DNA from: Amphibalanus amphitrite
Taxonomy: Eukaryota > Arthropoda > Thecostraca > Balanomorpha > Balanidae
Reading direction: 5' to 3'
Assembly (NCBI RefSeq): GCF_019059575.1
Contig: NW_024881615.1
Span: 806,001 to 870,000, forward strand
Length of the DNA stretch: 64,000 bases
Shown: piece after piece, positions 22,901 through 34,700 of the stretch
How the letters are laid out: every line of letters starts with the position of its first letter
How positions within the stretch are numbered: position 1 is the stretch's first letter
Made by a program: the position numbers and the translations under genes
Notes under the pieces: generated by a model
Seen by the model: the letters and a program-made list of their open reading frames with translations, nothing else
Databases searched by the model: none
Told to the model about the DNA's origin: nothing

Positions 22901-24705
22901 CCACTGTATTGCTTCTGCGTCCTCTTATGGAAGCATGACGTAGTGGCCTGTGCTTCTGTTTCGTTCTCTCCGGGGTGACCCGCTGGTGGTCTTCGTTCCA
23001 AAGACAAACGTAGCTTGGTTGTCCGTATTTGACTCGTCGAGCATTCCGCAAGCTCTCCTTGATGAACAATGGGTGCGCTGTCCATCTTTCTCTCACCGTC
23101 TCTGAGCGCTTAGCGCGCCCACTCGCTACCCGTTGGGACTGGGAGCAAAAGACTGCAGTGAGCGCGGTGGGTGCGTGCCACCCGCCCCTCAGACCGACCC
23201 CGGTCAGCCGCGGTCATTTGTAGCTGTCCAGAGCAGCCGATATGCGATCAAAGCCGCCACAGAACAATACAGAGCGACCCAGCAGGTCCCACTCCCGACC
23301 CACCAGCAGCGACCGGAAATCGAGCTAGAGATGTAACGCAGACCGGTAGAAAGTAAAGATCAAACGTGCGCTGCTGCCGTCATATGTCCTAACCACATAT
23401 CTAAATAACGCATGTGTTTTTGCCGAGTTTGTCCGTTTTATCATCTCTGAGCGCTGCAGATGATCGCAGATTGATAAGATCGGCATTTCTGTCTGATCTG
23501 ACGGCGCCTGTCGAACTACAGGAGGCACCGGTGAAACTGCAGGTGGCTTGGCATACATCAGCTCAGAGACAGCACAATGGGAGCTGGGGTGCGCGTGTGT
23601 GCAGCAAGTGGGGTGGGGGGGGGGGGGGGCGCTGCCACCAAGGCGCGGTGAGGGGAGTAGTGAACGGTTATCGCAAACAGAAATACCGCAGGCTGACCTA
23701 TGAGTCCGAGGTCCCATATGCGTTTCTTTTGGATCTTCACAGGATTTTTCATCAATGGAGTTATGATCGGAATTTGTTTGAGCATTATCACTTATCAGGT
23801 CATGACAGGTGGCAGATGATGGTCTTGTTTTTATGAAATTATGAATTGCTTTATCACGACCGCATAAAAAACGATTACCGTGAATTGAAAAGTGTCTCCG
23901 ACTCTGAGTTTGCGGAAACGTTTGCAGAGGAATGCCCTACAAAAAGGCATCTAAAGAAATTACAGACCAGCAATGAAAATTTACAGCCCACAAATTACCT
24001 TGCTCAATGCTCAAGTACCCATCCATTAGCCGGACTAATTTTCGGCCCGTCGTCGGCCTCAGTGGACGCCTTTCACCCTTTCTCCCAGTGGCCTCTCCCG
24101 GAGCCGGCGGCAGTGACCGGAGCGTGTCCGGCGGTCGTCCTGGCCTGACCAGCGTCCGGGGTCCGAGTGGACCCGCGGCCCATCTCAGACGGCGGCGCGG
24201 CTGCTGTCTTTGGCACGGACCGTCGCGCGGTGCCGGCCGCTGTGCGTGCAGCCAAGTCGTGCAGTTATACTGCAACGGGTTCCGAGATCCCGGCAGAGCG
24301 TTTATTAACACCGCCAGTGGTTGAAACCATCACAGAAGTGGCCGCTGTCGGCGTTCCAAGGAGCTGACAGGGATGCTGTGTGCTGAACAGTGATCACTGA
24401 TCGTTCGATAACGTCATGGAACCGCAGCCGCGTAGATTGCCGAGTCGATAGTTTGCAGTTGCCGGCAGCCACTGTTCACTGTTCATGTGAAACGTATGTA
24501 CATAAGCAGCCACCTGCGGCCATCCCATTCGGCCAATTAATACCCTGCTTAGTCATTAGCGGCTGCCTCATGATAGTAAGACGTACCACGTGATTTTTAC
24601 CTGAGTTGAACATTCCCGGCACGCTTTTTGCTGCTTCACATGGGATCATTGCACAAGCATCATCATTAATTAATGGTTCATGAACTTTGCTAGAAAGGCT
24701 TCTGG
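16907..24705. other. 7.8 kb without a supported gene
   Basis: Mostly GC-rich non-repetitive DNA with many short frames in all phases. None shows conserved motifs or matching splice phases. This interval lies upstream of the first Sema2a exon found, and the missing signal-peptide exon could lie here or further upstream. Confidence 0.4.
20585..20775 (+). repeat. Minisatellite of GTCAGTGTC / GTCAGCACC words
   Basis: About 190 bp with recurring GGTCGGTGTCAGTGTC and GTCAGCACCT words of irregular spacing, plus a 13-nt C-run. Confidence 0.6.
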
Positions 24706-24709
24706 TTAA

Positions 24710-25907
24710 CCCGCGCCCTGCTGGGGGGGGGGGTGTTTGAACACCCCCCCCCTTGTGGTTTTTCGCGAATATCTCAAAAAACGGCGGCGCGGAGCGCCGC
24801 CGTTTTTGGTACACCTTATCATACATCAATTCTACACATGTTGTGAAAATTTCAGACCAAGGTCATTCAAGGTCAGGTCACCAGGTCACTTGAAGTGACC
24901 TCACCTCATAAAAAGTTTCAATGTCTGTCATAGCTACACCGAGTGTCCGATCGCTTTGAAACTTTCAGCGAGTGCTAAGAGCAATAGCATGTACAAAATG
25001 TATATCTCAGAATTTTGATATCGGTGACCTAAGGTCAGGTCAATTTTGCGACCTCCCCATTATAAGTCAATGGGAGAAAATTGAAATGCGCCTCTTTTGG
25101 ACGAAAGACATTATAAACACTCCCAAACACCGAATTACAAGTGGTTTAGACACACAGAACATGAAAATGGTGTCCGTGACCCTTGTTTATGCCCTGAGGT
25201 CATCTTAGGTCACGAATGGTATCTAGCAGTTTTTCGCAAATAACTTTTGATAGAGGCATGCTAGAGCGATGAAAACGCCTTAGATGTGTTCAGCTCGACG
25301 ATACGGATCGACTGATATGCAACAGGACCCTTTCCGGTCAGGTCATGACCTTGACCTGAGGTCAAATTTTCAAGTTGACCTTTCAAGGTCAAGTTATAGT
25401 TCATTCGATGCGTCTTGACGAGAGGAACACGATGCCGGTAAAAGTAAGCTCGTACATGGCTTGGGTCAAAAGTTATTGCAGAAAAACTGTTTCCGAAAAA
25501 ATCGGCTATTTTTGCAGTTTTTGCCCCCTGCAGGCAAAACCGTTGACGTTAGGTCAAATCTGAGAGTATTACTCAGAAAGGGCGTTAATAGGGCTATCGA
25601 ATGCGCTTTTCCGCGGCGCTGTAGCTCTATTGGGTCCCGAGTTATGCGTTGGCTTCTTGGAAACTTTCGACATTCGACCTGGAAATCGGCGAAATTTTGC
25701 CTTCAATGACCTCTGGTGACCTGACCTTTGACCTGACCAAAAAATTGACCGAAGTGATTTCGTCATTATTTTTGACGCTCTTTCGAACGCCGCCTTCCCC
25801 GTATCGCTACGTGGCCCAGGAGCCGAGTTACAAGGGGGGGGGGGTGTTCAAACACCCCCCCCCCCCCAGCAGGGCGTGGAAATCCAGGACCCCCAGCCGG
25901 GCGCGGG
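24710..25907 (+). mobile_element. TTAA-flanked AGGTCA-rich element (copy 1, intact ends)
   Basis: TTAA lies at 24706-24709 and 25908-25911. Termini are CCCGCGCCCTGCTGGG and, inverted, CCCGCGCCCGGCTGGG. Just inside each end is a G-run, TGTTTGAACA and a C-run, able to fold as a hairpin. By eye there are about 20 AGGTCA/TGACCT half-sites in 1.2 kb, including the perfect inverted pair AGGTCATGACCT at 25340-25351. TTAA duplication plus CCC termini suggest a piggyBac-type, non-autonomous element. KolobokTTAA is the alternative. No frame of transposase size. Confidence 0.85.
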
Positions 25908-25911
25908 TTAA

Positions 25912-26931
25912 TAAGAAAATAGAGAAAGTGAATGAGAATGTATGCTTTAATGATTATGACTAAGACAATCTCTGTCACCGTTCACCCTCCCCTTACCCAC
26001 GACTGAGGCGGCAGCTCCGGTCGGAGAGCGGCGCTAACTCATTAACTCGGCTCCAGTAATGGGTTCAGATTGTTTGGAGCCGGCTGAGGGCCATTCAGGG
26101 CACTCAGCCGTTAAACGCCTTCGTAAATCAGCCAGTGCGCGGTCAGCGGTTATGTTTCCGTCGTAAATCACCGGTGAAACAGGGTCCCGGCCCGCTGTCT
26201 GATACAGCCCCCCTATATTGGGTGGTTGCCTTTGTTCTTAGCTCACCATAGGGCGATGAAGCTCATTTTCAGCTTAGTCGCTGTTTAATTGGATGTTTGC
26301 TTAATAATTAGAACCTGTTAAATTCCGAAAGTCTGGAACTGATTGATAGGCTTCTGCTGTTTCGATGAGCCAGCTACTGACCGGGTCGAGCCGGGACGAC
26401 ACTGTGGAACAATTTGCGTGACCCGTCCATCACGCGAACGGGCCTTGTTACCAGCGACTCCTGCTGAAACCGTAGATCAAAGGCATGTCTGGATTCCGAA
26501 CATCCCCACGAAAAGGCGACATTTGACATTTGACAGAGACATAACCGAAAGTTGGTCCGCAACATCCTCTTTCGAATGCCGCAGAGAAGACCACTGGGAC
26601 TGGTTGTACTTGTAACGTGTTGTGACCTTTGAGAAGTTGCCGATGAAATGCCGGTCTTAGAACTTGGTTATGTTTTCCGAACGAAACTTCCTGACTGAGC
26701 TTGGACAAATGTCGCAGATCATCGAGGTAGTATTTCAGTCTACCAAGCGTGACCAAAAGTTCCGGACAAACTTCTATGCACTAACTTATTGTGAACTGTC
26801 GGCCATGAGGCATTAGTAGAATTAGCAGAAGACAATTTCTTAAGTTACCAGCACCACATCCAGTTCGCCAGTTACTGGTTTTATGTGATTTTCTCTCGGG
26901 ATGTAGTCCAACTTTCTCGCTCGTGCTGCAA
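25912..26931. other. Spacer between the inverted TTAA elements
   Basis: About 1 kb of ordinary unique sequence. No exon or repeat that I can support. Confidence 0.5.
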
Positions 26932-26935
26932 TTAA

Positions 26936-28337
26936 CCCGCGCCCTGCTGGGGGTCCTGGATTTCCACGCCCTGCTGGGGGGGGGGGGTGTTTGAACACCC
27001 CCCCTTGTAACTCGGCTCCTGGGCCACGTAGCGATACGCGGAAGGCGGCGTTCGAAAGAGCGTCAAAAATAATGACGAAATCACTTCGGTCAATTTTTTG
27101 GTCAGGTCAAAGGTCAGGTCACCAGAGGTCATTGAAGGCAAAATTTCGCCGATTTCCAGGTCGAATGTCGAAAATTTCCAAGAAGCCAACGCATAACTCG
27201 GGAACCAATAGAGCTACAGCGCCGCGGAAAAGCGCATTCGATAGCCCTATTAACGCCCTTTCTGAGTAATTCTCTCAGATTTGACCTAACGTCAACGGTT
27301 TTGCCTGCAGGGGGCAAAAACTGCAAAAATAGCCGATTTTTTCGAAAACAGTTTTTCTGCAATAACTTTTGACCCAAGCCTTGTACGGGGACCCGCAGTT
27401 GCTACTGTACAGCGACCCTGAGTAAATTGTCCCAGCACACTCACAGGGAACAAAAATAAGCTGTCAGAGGGCACGCACAGAAGACCTCAGCTGCTCTTAT
27501 ACAAGGACCGGCAGTCGATATCAATGTTATCGGTTGTTACTGGACAGGACAAACGGCTAGAGTTGGGGTTCGTGTACAGTAGCAACTGCGGGTCCCCGTA
27601 CGAGCTTACTTTTACCGGCATCGTGTTCCTCTCGTCAAGGCGCATCGAATGAACTATGACTTGACCTTGAAAGGTCAACTTTAAAATTTGACCTCAGGTC
27701 AAGGTCATGACCTGACCGGAAAGGGTCATGTTGCATATCAGTCGATCCGTATCGTCGAGCTGAACACATCTAAGACGTTTTCAGCGCTCTAGCATGCCTC
27801 TATCAAAAGTTATTTGCGAAAAACTGTTAGATACCATTCGTGGCCTAAGATGACCTCAGGGCATAAACAAGGGTCACGGACACCATTTTCAAGTTCAGTG
27901 TGTCTAAACCACTTGTAATTCAGTGTTTGGGAGTGTTTATAATGTCTTTCATCCAAAAGAGGCGCATTTCAATTTTCTCCCATTGACTTATAATGGGGAG
28001 GTCGCAAAATTGACCTGACCTTAGGTCATCGATATCAAAATTCTGAGATATACATTTTGTACATGCTATTGCTCTTAGCAATCGCTGAAAGTTTCAAAGC
28101 GATCGGTCACTCGATGTAGCTATGACAGACATTGAAAGTTTTTATGAGGTGAGGTCACTTCAAGTGACCTGGTGACCTGACCTTGAATGACCTTGGTCTG
28201 AAATTTTCACAACATGTGTAGAATTGATGTATGATAAGGTGTACCAAAAACGGCGGCGCTCCGCGCCGCCGTTTTTGAGATATTCGCGAAAAACCACAAG
28301 GGGGGGTGTTCAAACACCCCCCCCAGCAGGGCGCGGG
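26936..28337 (-). mobile_element. TTAA-flanked AGGTCA-rich element (copy 2, inverted)
   Basis: Same family as 24710-25907, in opposite orientation and almost identical by eye. TTAA lies at 26932-26935 and 28338-28341. It contains AGGTCATGACCT at 27702-27713. It is longer because a 211-bp MITE has landed in it. The high similarity suggests recent activity or gene conversion between the pair. Confidence 0.87.
27387..27597. mobile_element. 211-bp MITE nested in the TTAA element
   Basis: Near-perfect inverted termini GGGGACCCGCAGTTGCTACT, with the 4-bp duplication GTAC at 27383-27386 and 27598-27601. The uninterrupted neighbour copy (around 25450) reads CTCGTACATGGCTT and is the empty site. Superfamily not assigned. 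Confidence 0.9.
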
Positions 28338-28687
28338 TTAATAGGAACCAATACGATGCTGTTTTTACTGTTCAGGCTGCGCTGCAGGGTATGCATTTGA
28401 GTGGGCAAGTGCGACACACAAACTGAACATAGGGACTTTACTGGGCAGCTGCCGGAAATTCAGTTGCTAGGGCAACTTATGCGCACTCAGTGCTTACATT
28501 GCACCATGCATTATGTACATTATCGACTCTGACTATAAACTAAAACTGCATATATTCATGCATTTCAATCAGCAGCCCCGCGGCCTTTGGGAAACCGACC
28601 TGACCCGTTTCTTCCTGTTCTAAAGCACGAAGCTGAAAATGTGAACCTTTTCGGGCCCAACCTGACCTACCCCATCCTCTGTTTCAG

Positions 28688-28775
28688 AACATGTCAAGGA
28701 GCTGACATGCGGCAAGCTCTACTACCGGACGTTCCACATGGACGAGCACAGGGACGTGCTCTACGTCGGCGCCAT
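28688..28775 (+). CDS. Sema2a: Sema2a exon 1 of those found: start of Sema domain
   Basis: Encodes [20 protein letters not shown] and then YVGAM, the first blade of the Sema propeller. The acceptor is a strong pyrimidine tract ending tttcag. The first 2 nt (AA) complete a split codon, probably Glu. The donor gtgagtg splits the Met codon AT|G. The exon that precedes it should end with a single leftover base. Confidence 0.93.
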
Positions 28776-31700
28776 GTGAGTGCAGAAACACCTCACAACC
28801 GACTTCAGCCACATTGGCTGATTTAATAAAAAGTTAAAAGAATTCAACCGGATCTCAGAGTCAGCACAATGTAGTTACTTCACAAGCGTGTTTATGCAAT
28901 GATAACTTGTTTATTTTTGCGACATCTCATTTATTTGTATTGTAACCAAATTATTTGTAGAACATAAATTGATCTTATTATTTTGGACTACGATGACACT
29001 TTGTTTCAATTGATGATAAGTATGTAACGAGATCTTCACGAGGATAATGCCAATTTACGATGCAAAAGCAGTCCAGGCTGGGCTATAGTATTCGGAAAGC
29101 ATGTTAATTGGGTCGTTCACCATCCCTGCTGCACGTGACCCGCCTGCACCAGTTTTGGTAAGTGGTCAGTTCTGACCACCAGCCGACCAGCAGTGGTGCA
29201 GATATGGGCCAGCCGTCACCACAGTCACCAATCACCATCCATCGGCCGGCTGGTGTGTGCGTGAGGCCATCGACTGGTGCAGTCTCTCATCACCGACCAC
29301 CGTCCAAATAATCTGCTCTGAGAGCTGCTGTGACGGGCTGTAGTGTATACCTTCCCTGGTCAGTGTCAGTTGTGGAGCCGCTCCCTCAGCGGCAGACCCG
29401 TGCTGAGAGAGCCTCTGTATGGCCCGGCCCGCGGCGCGCGGCGCGGCACGTAGCGCCATTATTGACTCCCGTGCGTCACGAGTGCAATAATCGTATTACA
29501 GCTGGAATGCCGCCCGCGCCGGTTTGGCGTTGACGGGCGGGCGGGGACGGGCGGGACGGGACGTGTCCCCTCCATGAGTACACTCAGTGATCAGGGGCCT
29601 GACGGTGACACTCGGTCAGACGGTGACACTAATGCGGCGCGTGCACCGCGCAGACACAGTCGGCCGGCAGACTGGCCACTGATGACATTGGCCCATAGAG
29701 CCGCGGACGACTGTCATGGGTTGTTTCTAACGCTGGACGGCGCAGTGACGTTTATAAAAAAGGACATCGCCGGAAGAGTTAATACTGGGCTAATATCACT
29801 TTTGCGGGAACCATGAGAACCATGAGATTCACCATTATGGAAATATGGGAAATGTGGATGGTTATTCATCCGTATGAAAATCTACCAATCTCAGTCTCAG
29901 AGATCCAGTGCTATGAAGCTATGAAGCTCCATGCTCGGCAGCTCTGGGACCCGCAGTTGGCGACTTTGCGAATCGTTTCCGGCGCCGTTTGCTAATGACG
30001 TCCAATGTCTCAGCGGGCTATCACATTGGGCGGTGAGCTAATTTGTCCGGCGAGGAGCTGGCCGGGCCGGCCGCAGGAAACCGGCCGCACTTGGGAGGCG
30101 GCCGGCCAACTTTACTGTTAATTGGAGATGGAGTCGCCGTTTCCAACGACCGCTTCTCTGGAATTAGCATTTAGACTATGGCATTGCTTAGGAAGAATGA
30201 AGTCACAAATTCATGAGGATCCAAGTATTTCTGGAAATAAAAGAGGGCCGGCTGCGGAGCCGCCGGCCGGGATGAGTCAGTGACTTTCGGTAGCCTACCG
30301 CTGTCCGAGGTCCGGGGCCGATGGCACGATGTTTGGTGGGAACTTACCGCTCCCGTGGGAGCATCAGAGCTTGCTGATCGGACCCATGGCGTCACATCAA
30401 ACAAACACGGCACGCCGTCCCCACACTCGGTCCCGCCGACCAGTGGCGTCGGCCTGCAGACCGGAATCTGACCGGACAAGCGCTCGTTATTTATCAGGCG
30501 ACAGATAAGTGTAACATTTTACGGTGGAGTTGACCGGGATAAATGACCGGCTGTGGTTGTTTCTCAGGATCAGGCACTGAATGTCGCCATTTCTCCCCTC
30601 ATCCACTGTCTCAGAAATATATCCTGTGAACCGCAGAGGTCCGGTCGAGAGAGGGGAATCACGAGACAGCCTGTCCGATGCGACGTCAGAGACGGACCCT
30701 TTCGGCAAAATCTGATCGCCCTAAATGCGTTTTGAATCAGAGCAGAGTGTTTCTGAGAACATCGGCGTGTCAAACGGCGACTCTGTCCGCCAAGGGACGG
30801 CAATCTATTTGAAAGGCTCGTCGAACTGTCTAAAACATTCCAACTATATTGCAGTTTTATTCTTTTGTTCTGGCCTATATGTTACGTATTTCTGGCGTAA
30901 CATAGCCCAAATTGATGTGTAATAGATTACTAAAATAACAATAATAAAATAGCTGTGTAATGTGCTTTTACTTTTCAACTCCGTCTTTTATTGGGTTTTG
31001 AGCCTGTTGACGGCTTCAATAAAATACAAATACAAGTAATGTGTACCCACATCGGTACAGGCTATAATTTGATGTCTTTCTGATAATAAATTAACGCCTA
31101 GGTCACATGGGATGATCCAGTACGAGCTGTCTGTGCGGGGTCGTTGCGTCGATTCGTGAGCTCTGCAAGGAAAGCAAAGCAAGTGATAGCCAAGTGACCG
31201 TTTGTTCTGTACATACATATAAGAATACGAGTTTCCATCAGTTTTATCTGCCAACCCACTCTAAATAATACGTTTGAATAGCGGAGTGCTCTCCCTGAAT
31301 GATATCAGATTCCTCGATTAAAGAGGCGTCACCGAGGCCCATCTACTTAACACCTGTCCATTGGCTGGCCGCTATCTCGCAGCACTGAAGTGCCGAACCT
31401 GGTCCTGGGGGGATTCATTCAGCGGATGTCGTGAGCCGGCCCACCCGGCTCGGTCTGAGCGACAGCGGCCGGCCGCTCAGCCGACGCCGCTGAATCTGAT
31501 GTAAGAACACGAAGCTCCTTCACGCATCTCATGAATTGAGAGAGAGGCTCTCCTGCCTTAACGCGGCAGTTCATCAGACCAGAGACGGCGCTTTACCTCG
31601 CCTCAAGACCGTGATTTGGGGTGGTTGCAGCGTTTCAGACGAATGTTTGGTCACCCGTGAAAAGATTGGCATTCAGTGTAGGCTATTGTCGATACCTAGT

Positions 31701-34700
31701 CCGAGAAAAGGCATTCGCTACATGCCGATGCATGGCTTCAATCTATATGCCATACCTGCGAGTGTTTCTGCATTCATGGAAAGTCTAAAAATGTTCAGTG
31801 GGCTTCGACTATTAATTCCGAACCAGCGATCTGTACCACAACCGATCACGTAATCATGCATTCCTGGGTATCATATTTTTAACGCTGAACATTTTCTAAC
31901 TGGTGATTTAACACCTTTGTGCCATTTATATGCGACGCGTGTTATACTTCTCTCGACTCCGTTACCATTATGTGAGTTGTTCACACATACCACCCTATCT
32001 GGCTCTCGCTGACTACTCGTCGCGCGCGCCCGATCACCTGGCCCGTGCAGGCGGCGGCCGCGACTCGGTGATCAATGGCACGGTCGTCTCGGCATGCAGA
32101 CATTATTAAATATCGAGCCGCCGCCCGCAGCCGCCGATCGACGCGCACTAACCGGGCCCATTAAAATGTGATGTCCAATCGGTCAGAGCGGCCCGCATTG
32201 GACACCGGCCGGTCCGAGGGGAGAACATGAGATTGGTCGGGCCGTTAAAGTTTGACGCGGACCGAAAACAGTTCAGGTATGATTGCCCGTCGATCCGTTC
32301 GTAAGGCCGTATTTTGCCATAACCGACGGCGCAAAATCAAGACAGCTCTAAAAGGAAATACGCAGCGTGGCTCCTGCCATAAAACTTCGGAGCCCTGGGG
32401 AGTCAAAACGTGAAACTGCAGTTATACGTCCAGTTAGCGTTGATCCATCGTTAATGGATGTGGCGCCGTTGTATCGCAAAGTGCATGCGGAGCTCTCGCA
32501 GCCAGCACCGGCGCCGACACCACTTGGGGCGTACGCAGAGCGGCCCCTTTGTAGGAATGGTTCAAACTGAAACACATGCCCGGCCGCAGTGAAAGCAGTC
32601 ATGGAATGCGATTTATGTTGGGCCATTCCGTTTGTTGCGTGCCGGCCGGGCCTTGACAAGCAGTGCTCTCTTTGATGAATTAACCAGGCTGAGCGCGACA
32701 ACTGCTTGACTGACAACAAATCACCCGAGCTCGATGAATTATTCATGGCGGCGCCAGCTGACTGCTATCTGACATTGCTGAGTATTTTGACACCGCGACA
32801 TGCAACATTGCGGCGGTTTCGCACTGACACCATGAAAATGAACGCGTTGTGTTGGGTCTTAGTTCACCGCTTCCTTGGCGTAACCGCGTAGGAAGGGGAC
32901 CATGGGCACCAGTAGCGGCGGAACACCTTCAATTAAGGAAGGGGGGGGGGGGGCGCTGCCGACTTTTGGTCCCATTCTTTCCATGCAACACCCATAGGGC
33001 TAATGTTAAAATGGCTAAATCAAGGGGGCACGGTGCCCCGGTGCCTCCCCCGTTCCGCCACATAATATGATGGGCACATTCAAAGGCAACTAGACTTTTC
33101 CACTTTTTCAGCGCTGCGCAACATTCGTCCAGCTCGGACATGACTTTCCCAGAGTGAAAATGTTTGGTCATTAATTCAAACTCGCAACGTGATTGAACAT
33201 TATAGTGAGGAACCGAAGAATCAGTTCCAGTCGGAGACGACTGTACTTCATAAGAAAGGAACACGGGAGTGTAAAGCAATATAAGCCTATCGATCATTGA
33301 ATCCCACCAAATAAATGTCTGGGAGTCTCTATCACGTCCCATCTCCATTTCCTGGGATTTCGTCGAATGATGGTCGGGGACCAATTAAAGTCGCTGTTCA
33401 CGCCGGCGGCTTAGCGATGTGATCCCATACAGCGAGGACGTCTCATTGTCGCCTGTGAGATGTGGCGGCCATCCAGCTGCGTGATCCCAGACACTAATGC
33501 CGCCGAGTATAATTTACAGCCGCTGTCTATGGCGCGTTGACCGGCCTGTCCTTGATGGTAGGACGGCAGCGTGCCGGGATACGAGTCCGGTCGGTCCGGC
33601 CGGCCTGCCCATAAACGGCCTTCAGCGGGCGGCAGCCAGCGGCTGCTGACCCCACCGCGCCGGCCGCAGTGCCGACTCCGACCTAACCTCAGCTGTGAAT
33701 GACTACCGGCTGCTGACCCATAGCCAACCGCAGCTCCTTCTGAGGTCGACTCAGTCCGACTCCGACCGGCTCTGGTCACCTGACTAATTTTGAATTGCGT
33801 TGATCAGCACAGAGGCATGCTGCGCCAGTCATACGTCGGCTTTGTCATGTATAGTTGCAGGGCCTTGGTCTATGTGAGTCCTTACATCAACCGAAAATGA
33901 TGTCAAACGAGGGCAGACAGAAGACACGTGTCCAACGAGAAAGGGGTCCTCTACCGGAGATGGGTCTCAGACCTTACATTTACGGAATGGACCGAGCTCA
34001 TCAGCGGCGCAGCTCCCGGGAAGGCCTGCATCTGGTGCGTGCGTGAACCGGTTCACTGGCCTCTGAATCGCTTCATCTCATCCGAAAACACACTAATCAT
34101 ACATGTCCCATAATCCAGACCACTTGTCCGGCCAGGCTGACGACCGTTTTTAAAATTACACAGTCAAGCTGATTCAGAACGTGATTAAGTCCTCTCGCTT
34201 GGAGAGCCTCGCTTCAGGCTTGTGCGTGACCCATTCATTTCCTTAATAAGTCGTTCTGCCTCGGCGTCTGCTTGGCTCTTTCCGGAGACAACTTCAACAG
34301 AAATCCAGCGCTCTCTCTGCTCTTGGCATGGCAGAATGTGAAACAGCTTCACTCTTTTACATCCGATCATTTCTTTGGACAACTCTCGGATCGATGGCGT
34401 ACAAAAAGATGCCTCCACAATTGCTCTTTTCTTGCAGACATAGCACAGCCTGTATTGGCATGCACTTTGATCTGCTTTAAAGCATTCGGTATGAATATAT
34501 TAAAATGTTTGAGTTAGGATGCCCATCGGACCTTATGTTGCTGGGAGCACGCCACGGGATAAGAAACGTCACAATGCCATCATGCCATGTGAAATATGAA
34601 CTGGTTCGCCTCCTCCACATTAAACATCGCCCTCTCGCCGTGATAGCGCCGTTCGCCAGACTCAGGCAGCCTTACCGTCGTATCCCTCACTGGTATACAC

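Noticed and set aside
33855-34113. Possible small exon after an AG-rich acceptor
   Set aside because: Short frames in two phases with no family resemblance. It falls between Sema2a exons 1 and 2, whose junction phase already matches without it.
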